NCBI RefSeq assembly: GCF_021155765.1
Contig: NC_060108.1
Coordinates: 17,943,025-18,007,024 of the forward strand
Length of the DNA stretch: 64,000 bases
Direction: 5' to 3'
Source of the DNA: Diprion similis
Lineage: Eukaryota > Arthropoda > Insecta > Hymenoptera > Diprionidae
Shown here piece after piece: positions 1-11,645 of this stretch (position 1 is the stretch's first letter; each line of letters starts with the position of its first letter). The notes beneath the pieces were generated by a model. The model worked only from the letters and a program-made list of their open reading frames with translations. It was not told where the DNA came from and did no database searches. The translations under genes and the position numbers were made by a program.

Positions 1-1251
1 GAATTTGAATTTAATAAATATATAAAAGTATTATCGCAATTTTTTTCCATCTCTCAAAACACATTTTACTGCACGAATTATACAAGTACAAAACTTTGCT
101 TGTAATATATATAGACACTGTGTTAAAAACATATTGCACGAAGTTTTAGGATGATTTAGAGATGATATGATACAGCCTTAACTCGCAATATTAACCTCGA
201 AATGTTGCATAATAATATAAACTCGCTACAATATTGTGAATAACGGAATTATCTTCTTTTTTTTCTAATTGACGGGATATCGGATTGCGATAATATTTGT
301 TTCGGTCTATTAAACTTGCACCGTTTTTTTTTTTTTTTTTCAACTTTCACTGTACATTTTTTTTCGATTTTTTATTTGAATACCGATAATTAATTATTCG
401 ATGTTAAATTTTCACATCACACATTTACCGTTGTTTGAACGAATCGTTTGTCATATATTTAAATGGGATAAGAATTTTTCCCCACCGCTTTACAGATTTA
501 GATTCACTTGATTTTAAATGCGAATTATAAAGAATAAGAAAAATTAAAAATCCATGAGAAAATTGGCATTCGCGTTGACTTCCTCTTTATCAATAGTTTA
601 ACTAACCCGCAAAAACACGTTACACACATCATTTTCTATTTGATCCATTTCTTCGCCAGCCGCCGAACGATAACTCTCGACAAATTTTGCAAATTATAAT
701 CGAACCGATGAAAACTACGAAGAATATATCGAGCAAGGGTGCAGCAGGCCGATATTATAGCGGAACCGATGATACGTAATAAGATCAGAGGGCGTTTTCT
801 GCCGGAGGAGGACTGCGACGAAACTAGGCGGGTGCAAACTGCACATCGACGACGAATCTACCCGGGTGTAAACGGGTGCAAGGTTACGGGCAGCAGATAT
901 TGTGCAGGGTTGGTTCGGCTGCTCGACGCAAAGCGCAGACTCGACTTCTCGTTACAATCCCGGTGCAGCCCTTGACCGAGTTTACCGCCCGGCCGGCGTC
1001 TCCCGTCCGCAATTGCATGCATGCATGCATGATGCATGCATGCCTACCTATGCCACGTAAATACGTACCTACGTACGTACATACCTGCGGTACGTAACGC
1101 TAGTTTATATGCATTGAGCTGCACACACATCGCAACGCTCTTTAGGAGGGGAGATAAGAATTTTTCTTTATTGCCGAGTCAAAAGTCTGCGAGTTTATCG
1201 TCTGCAGTGCAGTTTGTATTAATTGCATCATATACATATATATATATATAT
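1..1251. other. Left-edge noncoding region with CpG-rich patch
   Basis: Positions 1-700 are AT-rich with no supportable gene. About 720-1020 is conspicuously richer in G, C and CpG and contains overlapping short open frames with no recognisable protein motif. It could be a promoter or first exon of a gene pointing left out of the window, but nothing in the sequence proves that. It is followed by GCATGC/ATGC palindromes (about 1015-1050), ACGTAC repeats (about 1058-1090) and a TA-rich run that leads into the repeat at 1252. Confidence 0.5.
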
Positions 1252-1822
1252 TAGGGTGGTGCAAAAAAGCGATTTTTTTTTTTGAGTCTCGTGTGACAAA
1301 ATGTTAGTTTTTGATGTTTTACGAGTCCACTCCAAAGGACTGTTAAAAAAAAAAATTTTAAGAGGTCACTCCAAATTTTTAAAAATGTCAACAATCGTCA
1401 AAAAATTAGATTAAAAAAATTATATTTTCAGTATTTTGTTTGATTTTTATTTCATGTCGTGGTGTATTGTTATCGATTCTTTCTTACTAAATTAAAGAAT
1501 TTTAATATGAATATTAAAAGGTCGCTCGAAAAGATCTAAAGAAATGCACCAAAAAATTGAAAAAAAATTATCAGCGACCTTTCAAAATTTAAATTTTGAA
1601 CTGAAACTTTCGGAAACTTTTTTTTGTCTATAAAATTATACCGTAACGAGAAAAAAAAATCGATTTTTGACGATTTCTGACGTTTTAAAAAATGTGGAGC
1701 GACCTCTAAAAATTTTTTTTTTTTTAACTGTCCTTTGGAGTGGGCTCTTAAAACATCAAAAACTAACATTTTGTCACACGAGACTCGAAAAAAAAAATAG
1801 CCGGTTTTTTTGCGCCACCCTA
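1252..1822. mobile_element. Palindromic MITE-like element, copy 1
   Basis: The left end reads TAGGGTGGTGCAAAAAA and the right end is its near-complement, ending GCGCCACCCTA. The inverted arms run at least 130 bp: the left-arm segment with GTGTGACAAAATGTTAGT (about 1290-1310) reappears reversed at about 1760-1785, and the segment around TCCACTCCAAAGGAC (about 1327) reappears at about 1733. No transposase frame is present, so it is non-autonomous. It sits in TA-rich DNA, so the target-site duplication cannot be read with certainty. Confidence 0.75.
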
Positions 1823-1840
1823 ATATACACATATATGTAT

Positions 1841-2253
1841 TAGGGTGGTCGTTAAATGGAATATAACGTTGGATGGTCATAAAACGGCTCTAAATGTAGA
1901 AAAAATCGCACTCTAATTTTTTCAGATTTTTACTCTCAGTCCTTATATATTCCACGCGAATAGTGAATGATTTTATTTAGTATATTATTTTTTAATCGTT
2001 CTCTCCTTTTTTTAAATTTTCGTTGAATTTAGAATCGTCGTTATTTTCGATTGTACAGGAAGAATATGTGTGGAGAAATCCATTCTATTTCTCAAGAATT
2101 AAGTACAAAAAAATAGGCCAGCAAGGAGACTTAGGGCTCGAAATGAAAATCTGGAAAAATTAGAGATTTGTTTTTTTTTATATATATTTAAAACCGATCT
2201 ACGACTGCCCGACATTGAAAATCCCAAAAAAAATCCATTTAACGTCTATCCTA
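1841..2253. mobile_element. Palindromic MITE-like element, copy 2
   Basis: This element starts TAGGGTGGTCGTTAAATGGA and ends with the inverted TCCATTTAACGTCTATCCTA, matching at 17 of 20 positions. Inner parts of the arms also pair: CTCTAATTTTTTCAGATTTT near 1911 matches the reverse complement near 2140-2165. It lies 18 bp after copy 1 and shares the GGGTGG terminus, but its arms differ in sequence, so it is a related rather than identical family. It has no coding capacity. Confidence 0.65.
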
Positions 2254-2277
2254 ATATATATAATATAAATAAATATG

Positions 2278-2431
2278 TTAGGGTGTTTTAGAAACAAATA
2301 ATTTGCGATTTTCCACCGTGTCACCCTCTAAACAGTTTGTTTAGGTCTCTAAGAAAGAGTCCGTAAAAAGATGAGCGTTCGACGTTATATATAGAAGATC
2401 CCGCTCATTAGATTTTTCATTTTTTCCGCAC

Positions 2432-2433
<2 letters not shown>
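2278..2433. mobile_element. Probable truncated element with the same terminus
   Basis: TTAGGGTGTTTTAGAAA starts near 2279 and is followed by a TCACCCTCTAAACAGTTTG-like stretch that echoes the outer arm of the complete element at 49590. No matching right end was found; the sequence runs into a T tract at 2434. It is best read as a single-ended remnant of the GGGTGG-terminal repeat family. Confidence 0.4.

Positions 2434-2485
<52 letters not shown>
2434..2485. repeat. Poly-T tract, 52 nt
   Basis: An uninterrupted run of T. It directly follows the truncated element at 2278. It could be a retroposon tail on the minus strand or simple slippage. Its exact length is prone to sequencing error. Confidence 0.9.
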
Positions 2486-2486
<1 letters not shown>

Positions 2487-5041
2487 AAGAAACCGGTTAT
2501 ACCACTAAAATTATTATTTCTTTCCTGACATTTATATTCAACCCGAAGATCACGATCCATAACACAACAATATTTTATCCGGGAATCTTATTCCGCCAAA
2601 TTGAAAGGTCATATTAAATTATATCTATTTTATGAGATTGAATTGATAATGAAAAAGTCATCACATAAAATTCTCAAACATCGACTGGAAACTTGATACT
2701 ACAAGTATGGGTCTTATTAGTAACAAAAATTGATATAGCGATTGATGTAAGCAATAAATAAAAAATCGTTAATTCGCATCTTTATGAATTTCCGAAGTTT
2801 AGTAAACCATTATAAACAAAATACAAACTCATTATGAAGAACCAACTGCTTGAAAGTCACTCTAAAATTGCTCAATAATAATTTTTTATCGTGATGCATA
2901 AAGTTAACGTTTCTAACTTCAGGCTCATATATTTTTTATTAATTATACTCATTTACGCTACGGTACATGTGGTCAGTATAAGTCGATGGAATATAATTAA
3001 AAGGTTTGACATCCTTTTATTTTATTCTTTTTCAATTACATACCAGTTGCCAATATTAGCATAGATATATCACGTAATGTACCTATCCGCATATTCGAAG
3101 AAAAGTTGCGAAAAAAAACATTCCAACTTTTAACTTTTCAGCACGAGGACGAATACACTGTTGCGAAAAATTTTTTTAGGTACTTGTATCCAGAATTTTC
3201 TGTACATCTAGACAAGATCTGATACAAGAAACCAATTTTTTTTTTTTTTTTTTTTCTTTATGTTCACGCGTATTCAAATCCACAGAAACCTTTTTTTCTT
3301 TGCAAAATCGGAAACATCGTTGCGATGGGTTATCAAAAAAAAAATTCCATGCCTTATTCGAAAGTAATTCGTGTAGCCAGTAATTTTTGCTCGATTCTTG
3401 TTGAAAATAAAAAAATATCATGTAACGTTCGAATAGTTTATGCATAAAAACCAGTATACGACTGTAATATTCTGTAAATGAAAAAATAGATAGAGAAGAA
3501 AAAAACGACAATTCCGTTGCATTCCAATGTTGCACTCTGCAGCCAGCTGCCTCTGTAAAACAAAACGACCTTGGCATTCGCGGCTGTTCGGTTTAACTAA
3601 GTCTAGCCGGTTTATATACCCCGCGCCGAGATGCCAGGTATATACACCTATGTATACATATATGTTTATAAACGAGGGTGCAATTTCCGATCAATAATGG
3701 CGCTTTGTTAGCTTGCAGTAGCCGTACAACCAGTTATATTACATATACCTAACGTAGACTATACATGTAGATCATGTATGACGTGTACTTACATAATAAC
3801 ATTCGAGAAGTAAAAATTTTCACTGGTCATCGAAAAGTTTTATTGCTTGAAAGTATTCAAATTGTAAATTGAACGGATTTTTTATGTTTCCACGTCGAGA
3901 AGAAAAATATCCTGCACACGTAATATATTTTGATATCATCGCGTACTTTATTTTCACGATCGGCAGCTTTCTCGTTATTCGTAAATTTCTATCACTCGAA
4001 TTTATATTTCGAAAATAGTATTAATAAATAAAAAATGAAAGAAAAATGCGAACAAACACGTAATAAATTGCGATAATCGTATTAGACAGGGTTTTTCGGA
4101 TAATTTATTCAATCGCTCCTCTGCCCCCCGATTAACTTCGTAATTCAATTCTCCCTGAAACGGTCTGTGTTCTATGGCGTCGTATATCCGACGTGAGACG
4201 AGGAGGATGCGGGTCGTATTTATTATGCCCACATACAAGAGGGCAGGTGCCATCGTCTAAATGCTGCAGAATAAAAGCTAACTAACTCGGAAAGTGCGAA
4301 AAAGAAGGGGGATCCGAGGCATCAGCGCCGCGGCGAGAGAATCATCAAGGTTATTTATTTATCCGATTTTTTTATTTTTTTTATTTTTTTTATTTTTTTT
4401 TTAGCAAGCAGGCTGTGCTGCAGATGGTGCAGTTCTTTTACGTGTGTATATCTATCCGAAGTAACAGCTGTAGGTACGCAAATGAAGTTTAATGTATGGA
4501 AATTTATAAGGAAGAAGAAGACGGCGTGAGAGGCATAAGACGCGGAGGTAACAATAACAACAACAACAACAACAACACGAAAGAAACTCTCTATTTCTAC
4601 GACACGATGAATGAAGGGGGTAGAAACATAGGAGAATAAAATATCACGCAATATTGCGATCGTCTACTGACAAACGTGCTATATACCTATATGTATGTGT
4701 AACTGTAATTTACGTCTAAGCACCGGAGTAAAAATTGACCGCACAAAGATACGAGGATCTGTAGAAACTCCAATTCATAGCCGGCACCTTGAAACGTATC
4801 CATTACAATTCATGTGTTCTTATACTCTGAGGCGAAGTGTATTTCCTAGGTTTATATATATATGTATAAGGATAAACTTTTTCGACAAATTTTTAGCCGG
4901 TAGGAGGCTTTGCTGTAGGAAGGGAATTACAATACACACGAAGAGAAGAAAAGGAGCAGATTTTACTCTGTGCACAGTGGTTTTCACGGTTTCTAGGGTG
5001 AATTCTTCATTTTGCAAAGTATATTTTACCGAAAAACCTGA

Positions 5042-5094
5042 TGTGTCCCTCCTTTCCTGCAGTTTTCAGTAAAATCTGTTCTTTTATTTTCTCC
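5042..5094 (+). repeat. Dispersed repeat, copy A (partner at 46424)
   Basis: About 53 bp aligns closely with 46424-46477. Both contain CTGCAGTTTT followed by AGTAAAATCT and a T-rich end finishing TCTCC. Weaker similarity continues a further 20-30 bp upstream. No coding potential. It is likely a fragment of an interspersed repeat family. Confidence 0.6.
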
Positions 5095-6959
5095 TTGATA
5101 AATGGGAGATTCTGATAGCAGACGACGCAACTGGGGCACCATGTGAAGGCAAAGGTTTCTATTATTCGGAATTGCGTAACATTGACCCATATAGTAGGAC
5201 AGAGTGCAGACTGGGAATTAATACGCGATAATTTGCAGCTTGCGTAGCTCAGGTACGTAAAATGGATGTATAGGTACGTACTTCACAAGGGATTGTAGAA
5301 TAACAACAGGGTTTTACTATTATCGGGGTGCGTGGTTGGAAATTAAAGTGTTTAACATAACTCTTTTCAAGATAGCCTGACAATAAGTGCCGAAGGTGCT
5401 GTTTGAAAGTGGAAATTTTTGAAACCAACGACGCAACGACAATTTTCTCACCGTGTTTAGTATCGTAGGTACGTAACTATGCCTGCATTATTTACATACA
5501 TACATGTATACTTATGTATCTGCTGAGTTGCGAAAATAGGTGGGTATAGCGTGAAATTTTTCTGACCCCTTAATCAGCAGCAACGTTATGTGTACCTATA
5601 TGCGAGAATAATAATGTGAAATAAGCCCGCACGGCACGCACGTTGTTTTTGGCGATAGTGCGGTATGTATAATTTAGGTATCCTTGACGAAGACGACGAC
5701 GACGACGAAATTTATTGTGCTGCCTGACACAAGGCCTGCACACATTTGTTTCGCAATATAAAATCCGGCCTATTTTTCCGTTCGTCATTTATTATCAACG
5801 ATGACACTTTGTAGCATTAGATGCGTCGTGTTGAAAGTGGTGGTCGCGTGAAAAGAAATTTTTCGTTTACCCTATCGGCTATCAGATTGATTAAAAAATA
5901 AGATTGCATCAATAACGTGCAAAGATACTCGTCGTCGGTAGTACGGATCCTTTTTCTTGATTATTTCAACGGCGAACGGCATTAATGCGGAAGAGCATTT
6001 ATTTCCAATTTACATAGATAGAGAGAAGAAAAAGAAGAGTTATTTACTTAAAATTTCTCCCTCAAAACACTTTTGTTACCCAGCGTATTTACGCAAGGGA
6101 TATTCTCTTTTGCTTCGATTTCATTTCACTTCTTTGCTCATGCGGTGACTTCTTGACGCACAAATTCAGACGACATATATGTTTATAATCATAAATCATG
6201 CGCAAATGAACGAAAGTCAAAACTCTTATATATATTTTAAGCCCAAATCGCATATTGTTCCATAAAATTAAGGATGATTCATGCTTCCGTTTTATTGGAA
6301 ACGATTGTTTTTCACTCGATTATCATTCTGCTAAATCTCAAAAAAATTTTATCTTTAACGTAGATATAGATTCGTACTGATAAACGTTTTGGTTTGTTTG
6401 TTCTTTCGGTTCTTATTCTTGGAGTTGTGCGAATTAATCAATTGAATGACAATGGATAATTGTGCAAACAGTTCTCATCTATTAATACCGAAAATGATTA
6501 ATCGAATTCCAGAGTAATGGAAAAAAAGGAGAAAAGATCAACGAAAGACTCTAGAACATCATTAAAAGTGTAGATCGGAAAAAAAAACCGTCAGTCTAGA
6601 GATAGACGATACGGTACGAATCAAATTCGACAAACGTATACAGGAATTAGAATATATATGTACATTATAGACTGTTGATCCATGAAAGTTGTTGCTAATG
6701 GAATAGAACGTCCTTGAAAATACTTAAATACATGAGATCGGGACAGAGGTAGGCAGGTGGTTAGGCCAGAGTCGCCTTCTTGCAAAATCGGTAACTTTAA
6801 ACATATTCCGAAATAACGGGCCTGCACGAGACAATATTCCCACGTATATCGAGACCCAGAGGTCGTACACCCATTAGAAGTATGTGTCATACGCATTCCG
6901 AGGTATTTGAGGTGCCGATAAACTCTGCGTCAGGTAAATACGACTGGGTAATGGTGAGC

Positions 6960-6981
6960 GGGGGGGGGGGGGGGGGGGGGG
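6960..6981. repeat. Poly-G tract, 22 nt
   Basis: A continuous run of 22 G residues in otherwise AT-rich DNA. It could form a G-quadruplex in single strands. The true length is uncertain because such runs are error-prone. Confidence 0.85.
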
Positions 6982-7991
6982 AGTCGAGGTATAACAACAA
7001 CACAAGGCAAATCGTCTGTGTATAATTGACCTAATTAACTCCGTTCGAAAGAACGGAATATAAACTCGGTGTAAACGTGACAGCTTTGAGTGTACGCATC
7101 CATGTGTCGTACCAGCTGTACGTTTGTTTACAAGGAGTAACGATCGTTTTGTTCCTCGGTATTCGGGTTGGAAGAAGAAAAGAAAATTTGAAAAAAAGAC
7201 AAGAAAATCTTGTACGGGTATATATTATAATAATGTGGCATTAAGTTCTTTGGCGTAAAAATTTGTTAACCAAGACAGTAATAGTGGGTTAAAATTTCAT
7301 CGGTACAGTCGGAGACAAGAGTAGACTGCGTGACACAGATTTCGAGGAGAGCGGTGGGTGACCTTTTTTCAATGAATTATTACGGAGGTGATGGTGATGC
7401 TGTAATAGGGAATTTATCGCGGTATTACTTGACGGATCTTTGCCGTAAAATATGAGCGTTTGTTTAAACAAACTGGGGGTGAAAGGGTGTCAGTGAACTA
7501 GTTTTCTTACGACCCTGACACTGCCATTGCTCCCCGGGTTCGATTCGTGTCAGAGCTCTCTTCCTCGCTCTCGCTCAACAATATTGATGGGTGATGTTTA
7601 AATGTATAAATGAATAGCTCTCACCCCTGTCGCTGGTATCCATCGCCGACGCTGATCGCCGTTAGTAATCCAAATGGTCACCGATTCACTTACCAATCCA
7701 AGTCCAACTGTTCTTTCAACAAACACCGTTTAATTTAGGGCCCCCGATTGATCAGAATTCGCTACAGTGTAAACATGGCCGTAGGTCCGTACCATTCTTG
7801 TCACATTTACCACAGGGTCGTTGAACTTTTCCAAAATTTTCTTACTACAGTCATAACCTTCACTGTATAACCTCGATTATTTCATTCAACCAAAAACAAT
7901 CTGGGATAATACGTTACGGGTGCATTACTATAAATAGAACCCTAAATACGATGATGTTTTGACTAACAATTGTATCGCGACAGCCGGCCAC

Positions 7992-8005
7992 AGGTGGCGC
8001 CACCT
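7992..8005. promoter_or_regulatory. Palindromic CTCF-like core site
   Basis: AGGTGGCGCCACCT is a perfect 14-bp palindrome, so each strand presents the AGGTGGCGC core that resembles the insect CTCF insulator motif. It lies about 850 bp upstream of the brn start, in a locally GC-richer patch. A related GGCGCCACC is found at 12649-12657. Binding is inferred from sequence only. Confidence 0.35.
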
Positions 8006-8852
8006 TACCGGCGCTACTTTTCCCGCCCTATTTTCAACACGCCAATCATACTTCTTCCCACATCTCATTCGCCCGAGTTGCGAGACTGTTGTTCGTACCG
8101 AAACTACGGGCTGTTCGTGACGGCGAACTCCACTTGGAAACTAGCTCTTTCTCTATTTACAGCTAGACAGACGCCGGTGGTGCTTCCATAGGTCTGAGGC
8201 CGAATTGACAATTTATCGACGAACTGGTTTTAATTTTTACAATAATTAATCACTGCTTTCACATTCACTTTAATCATTACGAATTTAATTTCGCTTTGCA
8301 AAGTCACCGAATTTTGATCTACACGTTTATTGGCTGGTTTTTTGTAATTATGATAAAGTAAAAGCCGTCACTTGATTAATCAATGCTTAGAAATAATTTT
8401 TTATCATGGTATACTAATGTCAATTGACGATGAAGAAACTGCTTTTCGTCTTCGAATAATGAATTCAGCGTAAACCACCGTCACGACCGAAGGCTCAACC
8501 ATTACTGCGGCCTCAGATTGTACCGTACGTCATCTGATGTTGACAATTGGACCTACCGGACCTACCTTAGACCCGTCGGACTAATGGCAATAGCTACAGT
8601 CACTGATATATATATTACTACAGTGTAGTTTTCAGCGGAATCCTAACCTATAAATTTAAAATTATCTAGAATTTAATGAATACTTAACACGGGTTGTGTT
8701 TATCGTTGACACCGATCGTAGGGTTGTGCCTTGTCAAAGACAATCAATGAGAAATAGACTTCTTTTATTCTCTATTTTTGTATTTCTTTAGCGTAAAAAA
8801 AACTCGGAGTGACACCAAGTGACATTCGAATGTTCTAGGTTATCAAAGAACA

Positions 8853-10121
8853 ATGTTTTGCATATTACAACCGCTTTTACAAAAGCTCTACATCCTCGTA
8901 TCGAAGATGAAAATGAAATACATTTGTTTCGGTTTCATAGTGATCGCAACCCTCGATTTTTTCGGCGTATTCACTCACGTTTTTGAGACCTCCTATCACG
9001 ATTCATTCAGGTATCCGTATAACGGAGAGATCCACGAATTTGTTACACAGCTTCGTAATAACGAAAAACCGGATGTGGAACCGATCAACGATTACAATTA
9101 CACTTTTATCTACGACCTCAAAGAAAAGTGCACTGAGCACGAGCACAGACATCTGCGTTTGGTTTTCCTTGTCAAATCGGCGGTAAACAATTTCGACAGA
9201 CGAATTGGGATCAGGAATTCATGGGGCTTTGAAAAACGGTTTTCTGATGTGCCGATAAGAACGGTGTTCCTGGTAGGCAGATCACCAGAGAATCCGGAAT
9301 TGGAGGCACGTCTAAAAGCTGAGGCGATAAAGCACAAGGATATCGTGTTGATCGACTTTGTTGACACCTACTTCAATAATACCATAAAAACAATGATGGG
9401 ATTCAAATGGGCAGTAAAGTACTGTCATAATTCAAAATTCTACATGTTTGTCGATGACGACATGTATGTTTCCCTCAAAAACATTCTCAAGTTTGTTAGA
9501 CACCCGACTCGCTACCCCGACTACCTGAAGGATCCGAAAGGACCAGAATACTCGGAGCCTTCCGAACATTCCAAAAAACATTTATATCCTCGGATGCGTA
9601 GGGCGACTGTTAGGGAAAAAATAATTGCCAGAAGGAAACCTGGGTGGTACTCGCACAACAAAACTCTACACCCAAGTGCAGTAGCCACTGCAAAAAACAG
9701 GACCAAGAGGCAGATATTTGATTTCGAACTACCGGAAGACGTTCGCTTGTTTACCGGATATGTTTTTGTCTCTGCACCGCACAGGCACAAGACGTCCAAG
9801 TGGTACGTTTCCTTGGATGAGTACCCTTACCATCTATGGCCGCCATATGTAACTGCCGGAGCTTATATTCTCTCAAAGGAAGCGCTGCTTGATATGTACT
9901 ATTCCAGCTTTTACACGAAGCATTTCAGATTCGATGATATCTACTTGGGACTAATTGCCAAGAAGATAGATATCGAACCTTTTCATTGCGACGATTTTTA
10001 TTTTTATAAAAAAGACTATACGAAGTACAATTATAAGTACGTCATTGCTTCTCATGGTTATGGTGATCCAAACGAACTATTGAGAGTATGGAATGAACAG
10101 AAGGCTTTGGGATATGCTTAG
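8853..10121 (+). CDS. brn: Brainiac, beta-1,3-N-acetylglucosaminyltransferase (GT31)
   Basis: A 422-residue type II membrane protein of the beta-1,3-galactosyltransferase family GT31. Brainiac adds GlcNAc in beta-1,3 linkage to mannose on arthropod glycosphingolipids in the Golgi, a step needed for epithelial Notch/EGFR signalling. Seen here: a short cytosolic tail, a signal anchor at about residues 22-43, the KSAVNNFDRR...IRNSWG block (108-125), the metal-binding FVDDDMYVS motif with DDD at 201-203, YVTAGAYILS (332-341), RFDDIYLG (359-366) and a C-terminus RVWNEQKALGYA typical of Brainiac. It is one uninterrupted exon. Residues about 216-297 form a highly basic insertion with an RTKR at 283-286 that I do not expect from the fly protein. 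Possible glycosylation sites: 82, 175, 269, 282. The first ATG is used, but Met19 or Met21 would also keep the anchor. Confidence 0.95.
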   Translation: MFCILQPLLQKLYILVSKMKMKYICFGFIVIATLDFFGVFTHVFETSYHDSFRYPYNGEIHEFVTQLRNNEKPDVEPINDYNYTFIYDLKEKCTEHEHRHLRLVFLVKSAVNNFDRRIGIRNSWGFEKRFSDVPIRTVFLVGRSPENPELEARLKAEAIKHKDIVLIDFVDTYFNNTIKTMMGFKWAVKYCHNSKFYMFVDDDMYVSLKNILKFVRHPTRYPDYLKDPKGPEYSEPSEHSKKHLYPRMRRATVREKIIARRKPGWYSHNKTLHPSAVATAKNRTKRQIFDFELPEDVRLFTGYVFVSAPHRHKTSKWYVSLDEYPYHLWPPYVTAGAYILSKEALLDMYYSSFYTKHFRFDDIYLGLIAKKIDIEPFHCDDFYFYKKDYTKYNYKYVIASHGYGDPNELLRVWNEQKALGYA

Positions 10122-11645
10122 ATATTCAGACAATCAAGTGATATATTCATATTTTGACTTCTCTGTAAGGGAGGTTTCAGATCTGAAATCGATACTTTTT
10201 ATATGATTTGTTTGTTTTGGTCTTTTACCAATGTCAACAATTCATGTAAAAGCCATGTTAGTTATTCTTGTTGTGTAATATTTAATTAGAAAAATACTAA
10301 TGTTTATTAGGTATTGTTCCCAAAATCATATTAGAAACTTCATTAGGTGCTAATCACAGTATACTGTGATTTAAGATCTGGAAGTTTCAGTGCAGTGCAT
10401 AGATTTTTAAATTATCTTAGTCATAAAGCTTAGTGTGTAATAATGTCTTTTCTGAATTTCAAAATATATAGGTTCAACGTTTATCTATCGATCATATAAA
10501 ATTTCGCATTCATCTAGCTTTAAATTTAGAAGAGCTCCATTTGTCCATACATATTTCCACTGTAATATGGGTATTTTTTGCTTCGCTCAAGTATCAACAT
10601 TTTTCTTAGATCATTTTGAATTTTCGTATCACCTTTGTATTAAACTCGTATTAGTATGTAGTCATGATTTAATTTTAGTGTCATTAAAATTACTTATAAT
10701 TGTTATTCTTAAAAATAATCCTTAAAATGTATCATTGTAAACTTAGTACAAAGAAAAGACCTCAGAAATGCTATGTCAGTTAATTATGAAGTGAATTCTA
10801 TAAGTATTGATGTTGAAAGAAATATTAAATAATGGCAAGACTGACCATCTATGTGTACTGTTCTAATTGAAATGATATTGTAATTGCTAAAAAAACTTGT
10901 ATTGTATCTATTTATGGAAAGAGAATCTTGAAAATGCTCTAATGCTGAATACTAAATTCTACGAGGTTGAAGTTAGTAACGTTAATGTAACCAATCATCG
11001 AACAAAAAAATATAATTTTGCAACTTCAGAATTAATGCGGAGGAGTTGAATTTGTAACACATAAATTTGTGTTACTTTATTACGCATCGCTAAATTTTAG
11101 ATTATCCCAAAGTTGTAAAATAAGTAGATTTCTTATAATTGCGCAGCTAGACTATCGTTAATTGTAAGATAGGCCCCAAGACCAAGACTTTGTAGTTGAA
11201 TACGAGTGGTGCTACTATATTAGAAAATCGTGTTTATTGACTTTATAAACTTTGATACTCTTTCAGACAGACCCACGTTAACTGGCTTTGTACAGTCAAG
11301 TTGAAGATCGTAATACCTATTTAAATATTTGTAAAACGTTGTCAAGAATAAGATATGTATAAAGTTTAAAAATCCGATGAACAATAAGCCATCAATATAG
11401 TTTTAAGATAATTTACATTCACATATATATATTTACAGTTTTGTACTTGGTGTATATTAATAACTATCTTAGATCCTTGTAGCTTTTTCAGTTGAATAGT
11501 TATTCCTATAATTTATTTTGTTTTTGTTCCCTCCATTTTTAATCTTACTCCAAGTGTACTAAGAGATGTTTGATATATTTAAATAAATAAATTTCAAAGT
11601 ATGTAAATTTGACTTCACCCCATTGTTTTAATCAATTAGTTATTG
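10122..11645 (+). other. brn 3' UTR and convergent intergenic region
   Basis: An AT-rich stretch without open frames between two convergent genes. The AATAAA at 11582-11587 is a candidate poly(A) signal for brn, which would make its 3' UTR about 1.5 kb. The last 60 bp belong to the 3' flank of SSNA1 on the other strand, so the two transcripts probably end close to each other or overlap. Confidence 0.5.

Larger units (their letters stand above)
2486..8852. other. Long noncoding stretch upstream of brn
   Basis: No gene supported. The short open frames here have no family resemblance and are broken by homopolymers. Contents seen: T-rich tracts (3235-3255), AAC triplets (4551-4576), TTTTTTA repeats (4370-4402), GAC/GAA triplets (5692-5710), a 22-nt G run (6960-6981), and a segment at 5042-5094 that matches 46424-46477. 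Upstream exons or the promoter of brn may lie in the right-hand part (about 7500-8850) but cannot be delimited. Confidence 0.6.

Noticed and set aside
739-1097. Overlapping open frames in the CpG-rich patch
   Set aside because: No domain, no plausible splice context, and the frames run into ATGC and ACGT microsatellites; composition alone explains their length.
1536-1880. A 114-residue minus-strand open frame
   Set aside because: It lies inside and across the ends of the palindromic element and is mostly low-complexity Lys/Phe from A and T runs.
7535-7560. GGGTTCGATTCG resembling a tRNA T-loop
   Set aside because: The flanking 5-bp stem does not pair and no D arm, anticodon arm or acceptor stem fits upstream.
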